Positions 5,732-12,502 of a stretch of DNA of 15,024 bases are shown here, piece after piece; positions within the stretch are counted from its first letter, which is position 1; each line of letters opens with the position of its first letter. Source of the stretch: DATJZH01 sp035499215 (GTDB taxonomy: Bacteria; Actinomycetota; Actinomycetes; Streptosporangiales; Streptosporangiaceae); NCBI GenBank assembly GCA_035499215.1, contig DATJZH010000195.1, positions 1-15,024 on the forward strand. The letters run 5' to 3'. Position numbers and translations under genes: made by a program. Below the pieces are notes generated by a model that was not told where the DNA came from, searched no databases, and saw only the letters and a list, made by a program, of their open reading frames with translations.

Positions 5732-7708
5732 ATGACTGACCAAGCGGTCCAGCTGCTGCTGGTCGACCTGGCGCTCATCATCGCGCTCGCGCGGCTGCTC
5801 GGCGCGGCGGCGAAGCGCATCGGTCAGCCGCCGGTGCTCGGCGAGATCATCGCTGGGATTCTGCTGGGACCGACCCTGTTCCACGGGCGGATCACGGCGG
5901 CGCTGTTCCCGGTCACGGTGCGGCTGCCGCTGGGCGCACTGGCCACTCTCGGGCTCGTGCTGTTCATGTTCGTGGTCGGCTACGAGATGGACTTGCGGCT
6001 GATCCGCGGGTACGAGAGCGTCGCCGCGAGCGTGTCGCTCGGCGCGATCATCGTCCCCCTGGTGCTGGGGGCCGGCCTGGGCGTGTGGCTCGCCCACCAC
6101 AACCACGTGCATAACGTCGTCACGTTCGCGCTGTTCCTCGGCACTGCGATGTCCGTCACCGCGTTCCCGGTGCTGGCCCGGATCCTCGTCGACCGGGGCC
6201 TGCACCGCACCCGGATAGGCGGACTCGCGCTAGCCAGCGCCGCACTGGATGACGTGCTGGCGTGGTCGCTGCTGGCCATCGTGATCGCACTCGCCGGGGC
6301 CGGAGGCAACCAGCTGCGGCTTGTGCTTGCTCCGGTCTACGTTGCCGTGATGCTCCTGGTGGCGCGGCCGCTGCTGCGTAAGCTCGCCGGGGTCTACCAG
6401 CGCCAGGGCCAGCTGACTCCCAGCATCCTCGCCGCGGTGCTAGTCGGGCTGCTGCTGTCGAGCTACGTCACCGACTGGATGGGCGTGAAGTACATCTTCG
6501 GCGCTTTCCTCTTCGGCACCGTGATGCCGCGCGAGGGCTTCGCCGCTCTGCGCGAGGAGATCCTCGAGCGGCTGGAGCAGATCAGCGTCCTGGTGCTGCT
6601 CCCGGTGTTCTTTGTCGTGAGCGGGCTGAGCGTCAACCTCTCGACGCTCGGCCTGTCCGGGCTGTTCGAGCTCGTCCTGATCATGGCGGTCGCCGTCGGC
6701 GGCAAGTTCGCCGGCGCCTACGCCGGCGGCCGGCTCGCCGGAATCCGCGGCCGGCAAGCGGGGGTCTTGGCCGCGCTGATGAACACCCGCGGCCTCACCG
6801 AGATCGTGATCCTTGCCGTCGGGCTGCAGCTGCACATCCTCGATGAGAGCCTGTACACGTTGATGATCGTGATGGCGATCGGCACGACGGCGATGGCGGG
6901 GCCGCTGCTGAAGGTCATCTATCCGGACCAGCTGATGCAGCGCGATCTCGCCGAGGCGGACCGAGCATCGCTCGGGGAGCCGCCGCCGCACCGGATCCTG
7001 GTGCTGATCGACCAGCCCGAGACCGCTGCGCCGCTCGTCGACGTCGGCGCCAGCCTGGCCGCGAGCCGGCCGCACAGCGAACTCGTGCTGTCTCATCTGC
7101 TGGCACACCGCACCCGCAGTCTGGAGGTCGGCAGCGGGCTGGGCGGTGAGCTGCTGCAGATGACCGACAGTATGGGCGAGCTGCAGGAACTGAAGGCACG
7201 GGCGGAGCGGCGCGGCGTGGCGGCCGTCGTGCAGGCACGCTTCAGCGAGGACGTGGCCGGTGAGCTGCCCGGCTACGTGGCCGCCGCCGCGCCCGACACC
7301 ATTGTGCTCGGGCCGTACGCGGGCGCCCGCGAAGTCCTCGGAGCCGACGGCACAACTCAGCTCGTAACAATCCTCAGGGAACTGCCCGAAGCGCCGGACA
7401 CGGTCATGGCCCGCTGGGCGGCCGGAGTGAATGGTGCGGCCGCCGTGCAGGTCGCCGCCCAGCTGGCGGTGGCAAACCGGCTGGACCTCGTGCTAGGTCC
7501 GGGCGGTCGCCGGCGGGCCTCAGTGGCCGCTGGCCTGGCCAGGCGCGGCATCGCGGCCAGTGACGGCCCGCCGCCCGCCGGGGCTCTGGTTGTCGCGGCC
7601 GCTGACGGCGGCGGCGACGAGCACCTGGCAGTGCTGGCCGGCAGCAAGGAGTGCAGCGACGACCTGGACCGGTGGGTCCAGGATCTAGATGGGAGCAGGG
7701 TTTCGTGA
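5732..7708 (+). CDS. CPA2-family cation:proton antiporter with universal-stress-like cytosolic domain
   Basis: A 658-residue protein; ATG 5732 is preceded by AGAAGG at 7-base spacing. Residues 1 to about 400 form a 12-13-helix Na+/H+ exchanger domain. Hallmarks are PVLGEIIAGILLGP (34-47), the crossover-helix sequence TAMSVTAFPVLAR (138-150), the paired aspartates D173-D174 (ALDDVLAW) that carry ions in CPA2 exchangers, and MNTRGLTEIVIL (350-361). Residues about 418-658 are soluble. They begin HRILVLID and include DTIVLGPYAG, resembling one or two universal-stress-protein folds rather than the TrkA-N/RCK domain of Kef systems. The role is exchange of Na+ or K+ for H+ at the membrane, presumably gated by the tail. 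It is 45 bases after the FHA gene, and its stop overlaps the kinase start (GTGA). The transported ion cannot be read from sequence alone. Confidence 0.92.
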   Translation: MTDQAVQLLLVDLALIIALARLLGAAAKRIGQPPVLGEIIAGILLGPTLFHGRITAALFPVTVRLPLGALATLGLVLFMFVVGYEMDLRLIRGYESVAASVSLGAIIVPLVLGAGLGVWLAHHNHVHNVVTFALFLGTAMSVTAFPVLARILVDRGLHRTRIGGLALASAALDDVLAWSLLAIVIALAGAGGNQLRLVLAPVYVAVMLLVARPLLRKLAGVYQRQGQLTPSILAAVLVGLLLSSYVTDWMGVKYIFGAFLFGTVMPREGFAALREEILERLEQISVLVLLPVFFVVSGLSVNLSTLGLSGLFELVLIMAVAVGGKFAGAYAGGRLAGIRGRQAGVLAALMNTRGLTEIVILAVGLQLHILDESLYTLMIVMAIGTTAMAGPLLKVIYPDQLMQRDLAEADRASLGEPPPHRILVLIDQPETAAPLVDVGASLAASRPHSELVLSHLLAHRTRSLEVGSGLGGELLQMTDSMGELQELKARAERRGVAAVVQARFSEDVAGELPGYVAAAAPDTIVLGPYAGAREVLGADGTTQLVTILRELPEAPDTVMARWAAGVNGAAAVQVAAQLAVANRLDLVLGPGGRRRASVAAGLARRGIAASDGPPPAGALVVAAADGGGDEHLAVLAGSKECSDDLDRWVQDLDGSRVS

Positions 7709-8535
7709 CTAGCACCGACGCCGACCTGACCGACGCGCGTGAGGGTATCGCCGATTACCGGTTCATCAGGGTGCTCGGGGCCGGCAATCACGGCGTGTTC
7801 TACCTCGCCCACCGCCCGCAGCGGCTGCCGGTCAGTGCCGAGTTCGTCGCGGTGAAGGTGCTGTCGGGTACCAGCAGCCGGGACACGTTCCGCCGCGCTA
7901 TCCGCGAGCTGGCCGCGTTCGCTGCCGTCAGCTCCCCCTATCTGGTCACCCTCTACGATGCCGGCCAGCAGGGCAACGACCTGTACTACTCGATGGAGTA
8001 CTTTGCCCAGGGCTCGCTGGCCGATCAGGCCGAGCCGGTGCAGCGGCACACCGCGCTCACCGCCGTCTCCCAGGCAGCCCGCGCGACGCACGCCTTGCAT
8101 GAGGGCGGGATAGCGCACAATGACATCAAGCCCGGCAACATCCTGCTGCACGATGGCGGGGGCCGGCTGTCGGACCTGGGGCTAAGCCAGCAGCTGACGC
8201 CCGGGCTTACCGTCACTGGTCTGGGGTCAACGGCCTCGGTCGAGTATCTCGACCCGGCCCTGGTCCGCGGGGAGGCGCCGTCAAGGGCCAGCGATGTGTT
8301 CGCGCTGGGCGCGACGCTGCACTGGGCGCTGACCGGTAAGGGCCTGTACGGTGTGCTGCCTTCCGACAGCACGCTGCTGGCAATGCGCCGCGTCCTGTCC
8401 CGGCCAGCGGCCATCTCGGCAAACTTGGAACCGGGGGCCCGAGAGGTCATCGCCTCGGCGATCAGCGCCGACCGGGCCATGCGGCCCGCGACTGCCCTGG
8501 AACTGGCCGAGCGCATCGACGCGCTTGCTCCTTAG
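7705..8535 (+). CDS. Soluble Ser/Thr protein kinase, non-RD type
   Basis: A 276-residue protein that is essentially a bare kinase domain with no membrane segment or sensor. GTG 7705 overlaps the antiporter stop and is preceded by a GGGAGCAGGG stretch. Motifs in order: Gly-loop G25-x-G27-x-x-G30 (GAGNHG), VAVK with K51, alpha-C E68, catalytic loop H138-N-D140-I-K142-P-G-N145, and the metal motif D157-L-G159. All core residues are present, so it should be active. The HRD arginine is replaced by Asn (HND), the non-RD state usually linked to activity without activation-loop phosphorylation. The APE segment is changed to LDPAL. Coupling to the antiporter and FHA genes suggests that either could be a substrate or partner (inference). 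Confidence 0.9.
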   Translation: MTSTDADLTDAREGIADYRFIRVLGAGNHGVFYLAHRPQRLPVSAEFVAVKVLSGTSSRDTFRRAIRELAAFAAVSSPYLVTLYDAGQQGNDLYYSMEYFAQGSLADQAEPVQRHTALTAVSQAARATHALHEGGIAHNDIKPGNILLHDGGGRLSDLGLSQQLTPGLTVTGLGSTASVEYLDPALVRGEAPSRASDVFALGATLHWALTGKGLYGVLPSDSTLLAMRRVLSRPAAISANLEPGAREVIASAISADRAMRPATALELAERIDALAP

Positions 8536-8612
8536 CAATCACGTCGCCGCCCGCGGTCAATCCTGGACCTGACGGCGTCGGCGGCGCCTGGATAATTGAG
8601 GAACCGGTCCGG

Positions 8613-8631
8613 CCTGAAATCAGGATAGAAT
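8613..8631 (+). promoter_or_regulatory. Inverted repeat next to a -10-like TAGAAT
   Basis: CCTGA (8613-8617) - AA - TCAGG (8620-8624) is a perfect 12-base inverted repeat, followed after one base by TAGAAT (8626-8631), which matches the housekeeping -10 consensus at 5 of 6 positions. No good -35 is present at 16-18 bases, so the promoter, if real, may need an activator, or the repeat may be a repressor site. It could transcribe toward the disulfide reductase from about 240 bases upstream. Confidence 0.35.
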
Positions 8632-8861
8632 GACATGACGTCTGCCTATGATTGAGCAAAGGCCTTTCCTGCCCCGCGCGGGCCAAAATCGATCAGATTG
8701 ACATTATACCTGCACATTGGGAATGAGGCCTGGCCAGATATAGCAGCTCAAGGCAGCAGGTATCGGGACGCGCTGGCCCAGGCCGATCGAGCGGTTTAGC
8801 ACGCCCGGCCAAGTGACCGGTCGGGCACCGGCCGACCCGCACATTAGCCATGGGACGACAC

Positions 8862-8867
8862 TAGGAT
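8862..8867 (+). promoter_or_regulatory. -10 element suggesting a leaderless transcript
   Basis: TAGGAT fits the TAnnnT -10 pattern and ends 6 bases before GTG 8874, the spacing at which transcription would start on the start codon itself. The same bases contain AGGA, which could instead be a weak ribosome binding site at 7-base spacing. No clear -35 is visible. Confidence 0.4.
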
Positions 8868-8873
8868 AAGCGG

Positions 8874-10289
8874 GTGACTGAACGGCTGGTGGTTATCGGC
8901 GGGGACGCGGCGGGCATGGCGGCCGCGTCGCAGGCCCGGCGGCGGCGGGGACCGGAGGACTTGCAGATCGTCGCGGTTGAGCGGGGTGGCTATACCTCCT
9001 ACGCCGCGTGCGGCATCCCGTACTGGATCGGCGGCGTGGTGGCGGGTCCGGAGGAATTGGTGGTCCGGACCCCGGAGGTGTTCGAGCGTGACCTCGCCAT
9101 CACCGTGCGGCTCAGGCACGAGGCGACGGTAATCGACCTGGAACGCCGGGAAGTGCTGGTGCGCGCGACGGCTGACGGCACCGAGGACCGGCTGGAGTTC
9201 GACTCGCTAGTCATTGCCACCGGTGCGCTGCCGGTCGGGCTGCGAGTGCCGGGCGCGGATGCCGCGGGTATTCACGGCGTTCAGACCCTCGATGACGGGG
9301 TTGCCGTGCGCGCGGCAGTCGCGGCCGGTGCCCGCCGGGCGGTGGTGATTGGCGGCGGCTACATCGGAGTCGAGATGGCCGAGGCGATGGTGCGTCAGAG
9401 GCTGGATGTGATACTCGTCGAGCAGGCACCGGAGCCGATGGCCACCCTTGACCCCGACATGGGAAGGCTGGTGCGCGAGGCGCTGACCGGCATGGGGATC
9501 CGTGTGCGCTCGGGGGAGCGGGTGGTCGGCTTCGACACCGCCGATGGCCGGGTGACGGGGGTGCGGACGGACAACGGGTCGGTGCCTGCCGACCTGGTCG
9601 TGCTCGGGATCGGCGTACGTCCGAACACCGCGCTGGCTGCGGCGGCCGGGCTGCCGCTGGGGGTGGCGGGAGCACTGCGGGTCGACGTCCGGGGGCAGGT
9701 GCTGGGGACACCGGGGGTCTGGGCGGCAGGGGACTGCGCGGAGAGCTTCGACCTGGTCTCCCGGCGGCCGGTGCACGTGCCCCTTGGCACGCACGCCAAC
9801 AAGCAGGGCCGTGTCGTCGGGGTCAACCTGGGGGGCGGCTACGCCACCTTTCCCGGGGTCGTACGCACCGCGGTGAGCAAGGTATGCGACCTCGAGATCG
9901 CCCGTACCGGCCTGCTGGAGCGGGACGCCCGCGATTCCGGGCTCCGATACGTCACCGCCACGGTGGCGTCGACCACGCGGGCCGGTTACTTCCCCGGCGC
10001 CAAACCGATCACGACCAAGCTCATCGCGGAGAAGCGCACCGGTCGCCTGCTCGGGGCCCAGATCGTCGGCAAGGAGGGCGCGGCCAAGCGGATCGACGCC
10101 CTGGCGGTCGCCCTGTGGAACGGAATGACAGTGGAGGAGATGACCGGTCTCGACCTGTCCTACGCCCCGCCGTTCGCCCCCGTCTGGGACCCGATTCTGA
10201 TCGCTGCCCGCAAGACCGCGGAGGCGGTAGAGGCGTCCTCGCGAGATCGTGCGGGTCTGGGTAGCGGAGGCTTGCCTGCGAGGACCTAG
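8874..10289 (+). CDS. CoA-disulfide reductase / NADH oxidase-type FAD oxidoreductase
   Basis: A 471-residue member of the pyridine-nucleotide-disulfide oxidoreductase class with a single active cysteine. The FAD site is VVIGGDAAGMAAA (residues 6-18). The redox cysteine is C46 in SYAACGIPY, the hallmark of CoA-disulfide reductases, NADH oxidases and peroxidases. The NAD(P)H site VVIGGGYIGVEMAE lies near residue 160. VWAAGDCAE near residue 283 is the second FAD motif. The C-terminal dimerisation domain ends with LSYAPPFAPVWDP, as in CoA-disulfide reductases. The family reduces CoA or related disulfides, or oxygen, with NAD(P)H in the cytosol. Actinomycetes rely on mycothiol, so the physiological substrate is open. 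It stands alone on the plus strand and converges on the GH15 gene. Confidence 0.9.
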   Translation: MTERLVVIGGDAAGMAAASQARRRRGPEDLQIVAVERGGYTSYAACGIPYWIGGVVAGPEELVVRTPEVFERDLAITVRLRHEATVIDLERREVLVRATADGTEDRLEFDSLVIATGALPVGLRVPGADAAGIHGVQTLDDGVAVRAAVAAGARRAVVIGGGYIGVEMAEAMVRQRLDVILVEQAPEPMATLDPDMGRLVREALTGMGIRVRSGERVVGFDTADGRVTGVRTDNGSVPADLVVLGIGVRPNTALAAAAGLPLGVAGALRVDVRGQVLGTPGVWAAGDCAESFDLVSRRPVHVPLGTHANKQGRVVGVNLGGGYATFPGVVRTAVSKVCDLEIARTGLLERDARDSGLRYVTATVASTTRAGYFPGAKPITTKLIAEKRTGRLLGAQIVGKEGAAKRIDALAVALWNGMTVEEMTGLDLSYAPPFAPVWDPILIAARKTAEAVEASSRDRAGLGSGGLPART

Positions 10290-10315
10290 CTGACAGTGAT
10301 TATCTTGGTCATCTT

Positions 10316-10340
10316 GGCCGCGGACCGGTAGCCGCTGGCC
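10316..10340. terminator. Hairpin between convergent genes, likely bidirectional terminator
   Basis: Arm GGCCGCGG (10316-10323) pairs with CCGC/GGCC (10332-10335, 10337-10340) over 8 bp with one bulged T at 10336; the loop is 8 bases. It lies in the 92-base gap between the stops of the disulfide reductase and the GH15 gene. There is no T-run, as is usual in GC-rich actinomycetes. Confidence 0.5.
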
Positions 10341-10381
10341 TGCGCTGGGGCGGCGTGGATCAGCCAGACGGCCCCCGCCGC

Positions 10382-12223
10382 TCATGCGGCCGGGGCCGCC
10401 GCCCGCCGGCGCTCGGCCTCGGAGATGGCCCAGGCGGCGTTGACCAGCCCGATGTGGCTGAAAGCCTGCGGGAAGTTGCCGAGCAGCTCGCCGGTGTCCG
10501 GGTCGACCTCCTCGGCCAGGAGGCCAACATCGTTCAGGTAGGCGATGGCACGCTCGAAGGCCTGGCGCGCCCGCCTGGGCTGATCGGCCAGGGCCAGCGC
10601 CTGCGCCAGCCAGAAAGTGCACAGCAGGAAGGTGCCCTCGTTGCCCTCCAGGCCGTCGACTCCGCCGCTGGTGTCGTACCGGTAGACCAGACCGCGTTCG
10701 TCGGTGAGGCGCTCCTCGATGGCTTTGATGGTGGCAAGAACGCGGGGGTCGGTGGCGGGCAGGAAGCCCACGATGGGCATCATGAGATTCGAGGCGTCGA
10801 GGTGGTCGGAGCCGAAGTACTGCGTGAAAGCGGCGGCCCTGTCGCTCCAGCCGCGCCGGAGCACGGTCGCATGGATTTCGTCCCTGGCCTGTCGCCAGCC
10901 TTCCACCTCCTCTGCGGCGCCGAGCTTGCCGGCCAGTGCGATGGCGCGGTCCAGCGCCACCCAGCACATGACCTTCGAGTAGAGGAAATCCTGCTGGTCG
11001 CCGCGGACCTCCCAGATGCCCTGGTCTTTCTCCATCCAGCGCTGGGCGGCCATGTTGGCTGCGGCTACGAGGAACACCCGGGAGGCCGGACCGAGCTCAC
11101 CGACCTCGTTCTGCAGCCGCTGGACCGCCGCCAGCAGCTCGCCGTAAACGTCGAGCTGGCGCTGGGTCCAGGCTTCGTTGCCGACCCGCACCGGGGCGCT
11201 GTGCCGCCAGCCGGCCAGGTGGGGAAGCACCCGCTCGGACAGGTCCCGCTCGCCGCCCACGCCGAACATGATCTGCAGGTCGGAGCCGCGGTGCAGGGAG
11301 GTGGCCGCCGCGGTGCTGAGGTACTCGAAGAATCTTGATGCCTCATTCGGGCAGGCGGCCACCCACAGCGCGTCCATGGTCAGGCATGCGTCGCGGACCC
11401 AGCAGTAGCGGTAGTCCCAGTTGCGGTTTCCGCCGGGAGCCTCCGGCAGCGAGGTCGTCGGTGCTGCGACGATCGCGCCGGTCGGGTAGAACGTCAGGGC
11501 GCGCAGGACCCGGCCGCTGCTGTGCACGAGCTCGTGCCAGGGGCCAGCATAGGTCTGGTGGATGTCCGACCAGGACCGCCAGCCAGCGAGAGTGTCCGTC
11601 AGCCGCTGGGCCAGCTCGTCCTGAGGCCACAGCCGGGGCGCCTGCCCGCCAGGCCGGCCATGGTGCAGCCCGAATGCGACACGCTGGCCGGCGGCGAGGC
11701 TGAAGCGCCCGAGGACGACGCCAGCGCGGATCTCCAGATCGACCGGGGCGGACAGCAGCGTTATGTCGGCCCCGCCGTGCCCGGCGATGCCGCCGTCGAT
11801 ATAGCTCAGGAGCGGCCAGGTGAGCCCGTACTCGGTCCGCGGCACGTACTCCATTTCCAGCTCGACCCGGCCGGCGACTCCCGATACCTGACGCAGGAGC
11901 AGGCCCGGAGCGCCCGCGCCGAGGTCGTGGCCGCGCTCGCCGGCACCCAGGGCAAGAGCATCGACGACAGTGACCGAGCCCGTGCCGGTCCTGAACGTGG
12001 TCTCGAGCACCAGGGTCTTGTCGAGATAGCGACGGGTGGCCCGGAAGTCCCCGGCCGGATGGATCGACCAGTGCCCGGCTTCCTCGTCGAGCAGGCGTCC
12101 GAAGATCGACGGGCTGTCGAATCTCGGCATGCACAGCCACTCGACCGATCCCTCCCGGCTCACCAGGGCGGCTGAGTGGCAATCGGACAGCAGTGCGTGA
12201 TCGGCGATAGGAGTGGAGCTCAT
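10382..12223 (-). CDS. Glycoside hydrolase family 15 protein, trehalase/glucoamylase type
   Basis: A 613-residue protein. ATG at 12223 is chosen because AAAGGAG lies 7 bases upstream and the family's usual N-terminus starts there (MSSTPIADHALLSDCHSAAL). The N-terminal beta-sandwich has WLCMPRFDSPSIFG. The (alpha/alpha)6 catalytic barrel has NRNWDYRYCWVRDA (266-279 region, D270), E529 in NEGTFLLCTFW, a candidate catalytic acid/base, and the closing LLGNFPQAFSHIGL. This pattern matches the bacterial GH15 group that includes mycobacterial trehalase; other members act on alpha-glucans, so the substrate is not certain. There is no signal peptide, so it is cytosolic. If it is a trehalase, it would cleave the stress solute trehalose to glucose. 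It is downstream of, and on the same strand as, nhaA, but 279 bases away with its own features, so it is probably separately transcribed. Confidence 0.9.
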   Translation of the reverse strand: MSSTPIADHALLSDCHSAALVSREGSVEWLCMPRFDSPSIFGRLLDEEAGHWSIHPAGDFRATRRYLDKTLVLETTFRTGTGSVTVVDALALGAGERGHDLGAGAPGLLLRQVSGVAGRVELEMEYVPRTEYGLTWPLLSYIDGGIAGHGGADITLLSAPVDLEIRAGVVLGRFSLAAGQRVAFGLHHGRPGGQAPRLWPQDELAQRLTDTLAGWRSWSDIHQTYAGPWHELVHSSGRVLRALTFYPTGAIVAAPTTSLPEAPGGNRNWDYRYCWVRDACLTMDALWVAACPNEASRFFEYLSTAAATSLHRGSDLQIMFGVGGERDLSERVLPHLAGWRHSAPVRVGNEAWTQRQLDVYGELLAAVQRLQNEVGELGPASRVFLVAAANMAAQRWMEKDQGIWEVRGDQQDFLYSKVMCWVALDRAIALAGKLGAAEEVEGWRQARDEIHATVLRRGWSDRAAAFTQYFGSDHLDASNLMMPIVGFLPATDPRVLATIKAIEERLTDERGLVYRYDTSGGVDGLEGNEGTFLLCTFWLAQALALADQPRRARQAFERAIAYLNDVGLLAEEVDPDTGELLGNFPQAFSHIGLVNAAWAISEAERRRAAAPAA

Positions 12224-12230
12224 GGCCAAT

Positions 12231-12237
12231 CTCCTTT
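12231..12237 (-). promoter_or_regulatory. Ribosome binding site fixing the GH15 start
   Basis: On the minus strand AAAGGAG lies 7 bases before ATG 12223. The frame stays open upstream to 12466, but that extension is Arg/Gly-rich, low-complexity and absent from the family, so the start at 12223 is preferred. Confidence 0.75.
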
Positions 12238-12299
12238 GCACCCGTGCGCCCCGAAGCTGAAGGGCTCTGCCGCGACTACGCGATCGTTCGCGCTCTCTC

Positions 12300-12330
12300 C
12301 CCGGGCCATTCGCCCTACCCGGGCCATTCG
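12300..12330. repeat. Direct repeat with 18-bp period upstream of the GH15 gene
   Basis: Two identical 13-base copies read CCCGGGCCATTCG on the plus strand (12300-12312 and 12318-12330), starting 77 bases upstream of the GH15 ATG. Between this and the gene lies a small inverted repeat CGCGA-TCGT-TCGCG (12279-12292). The location suits transcription-factor binding, one and a half to two helical turns apart. Confidence 0.5.
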
Positions 12331-12448
12331 TCGATGCGGAGCCTCGGCCAGGTCGAAGGGCGCCGGTCGCTGGCCTTCCGCCACGTCCCCGAGCAGAGAC
12401 GGTTGCTCGCCCCGTCGATGTCTTGGCCTGCACCAAGCTGCGTGCGTC

Positions 12449-12454
12449 ATTGTA
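12449..12454 (-). promoter_or_regulatory. Candidate -10 element for the GH15 gene
   Basis: TACAAT on the minus strand matches the -10 consensus at 5 of 6 positions, 226 bases upstream of the start, which would give a leader of about 220 bases. No recognisable -35 exists at 16-18 bases. The direct repeat lies downstream of it, inside the proposed leader. Confidence 0.25.
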
Positions 12455-12485
12455 GACCCGAAGCACCAGAGATCGCCCCGACGGG

Positions 12486-12502
12486 CCAGCCGGCTGAGCT
12501 GG
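12486..12502 (-). terminator. Weak hairpin just after nhaA
   Basis: Arms CCAGC (12486-12490) and GCTGG (12498-12502) flank a 7-base loop directly behind the nhaA stop; the alternative perfect palindrome CAGCCGGCTG (12487-12496) overlaps it. The stem is short and lacks a T-run, so a role as a terminator is only possible. Confidence 0.3.

Larger units (their letters stand above)
8536..8873. other. Intergenic region between the kinase and the disulfide reductase
   Basis: These 338 bases lack a convincing gene. The region is AT-richer in the middle and contains: an inverted repeat CCTGA-AA-TCAGG with a good -10-like TAGAAT 2 bases after it; a 10-bp palindrome AAAGGCCTTT (8658-8667); a perfect -35-like TTGACA (8698-8703) without a good partner; a weak hairpin GGTCGG (8819-8824) / CCGACC (8832-8837); and a -10-like TAGGAT just before the next gene. 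Very short frames (for example ATG 8649, 17 codons) lack ribosome binding sites. Confidence 0.7.

Noticed and set aside
7651..7704. Kinase start at ATG 7651
   Set aside because: It would overlap the antiporter by 58 bases with no ribosome binding site; GTG 7705 gives the usual 4-base overlap.
8698..8726. TTGACA as the -35 of a promoter
   Set aside because: The hexamer is perfect, but no -10-like sequence occurs 16-19 bases downstream.
9207..10967. 586-residue minus-strand open frame
   Set aside because: Antisense to the disulfide reductase and overlapping the GH15 gene in another frame; Arg/His/Gly-rich and without motifs, typical of GC-rich shadow frames.
12224..12466. 81-residue N-terminal extension of the GH15 protein
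   Set aside because: Low-complexity Arg/Gly/Ser sequence, partly from a direct repeat; the family starts near MSSTPIADHALL, which has a strong AAAGGAG.
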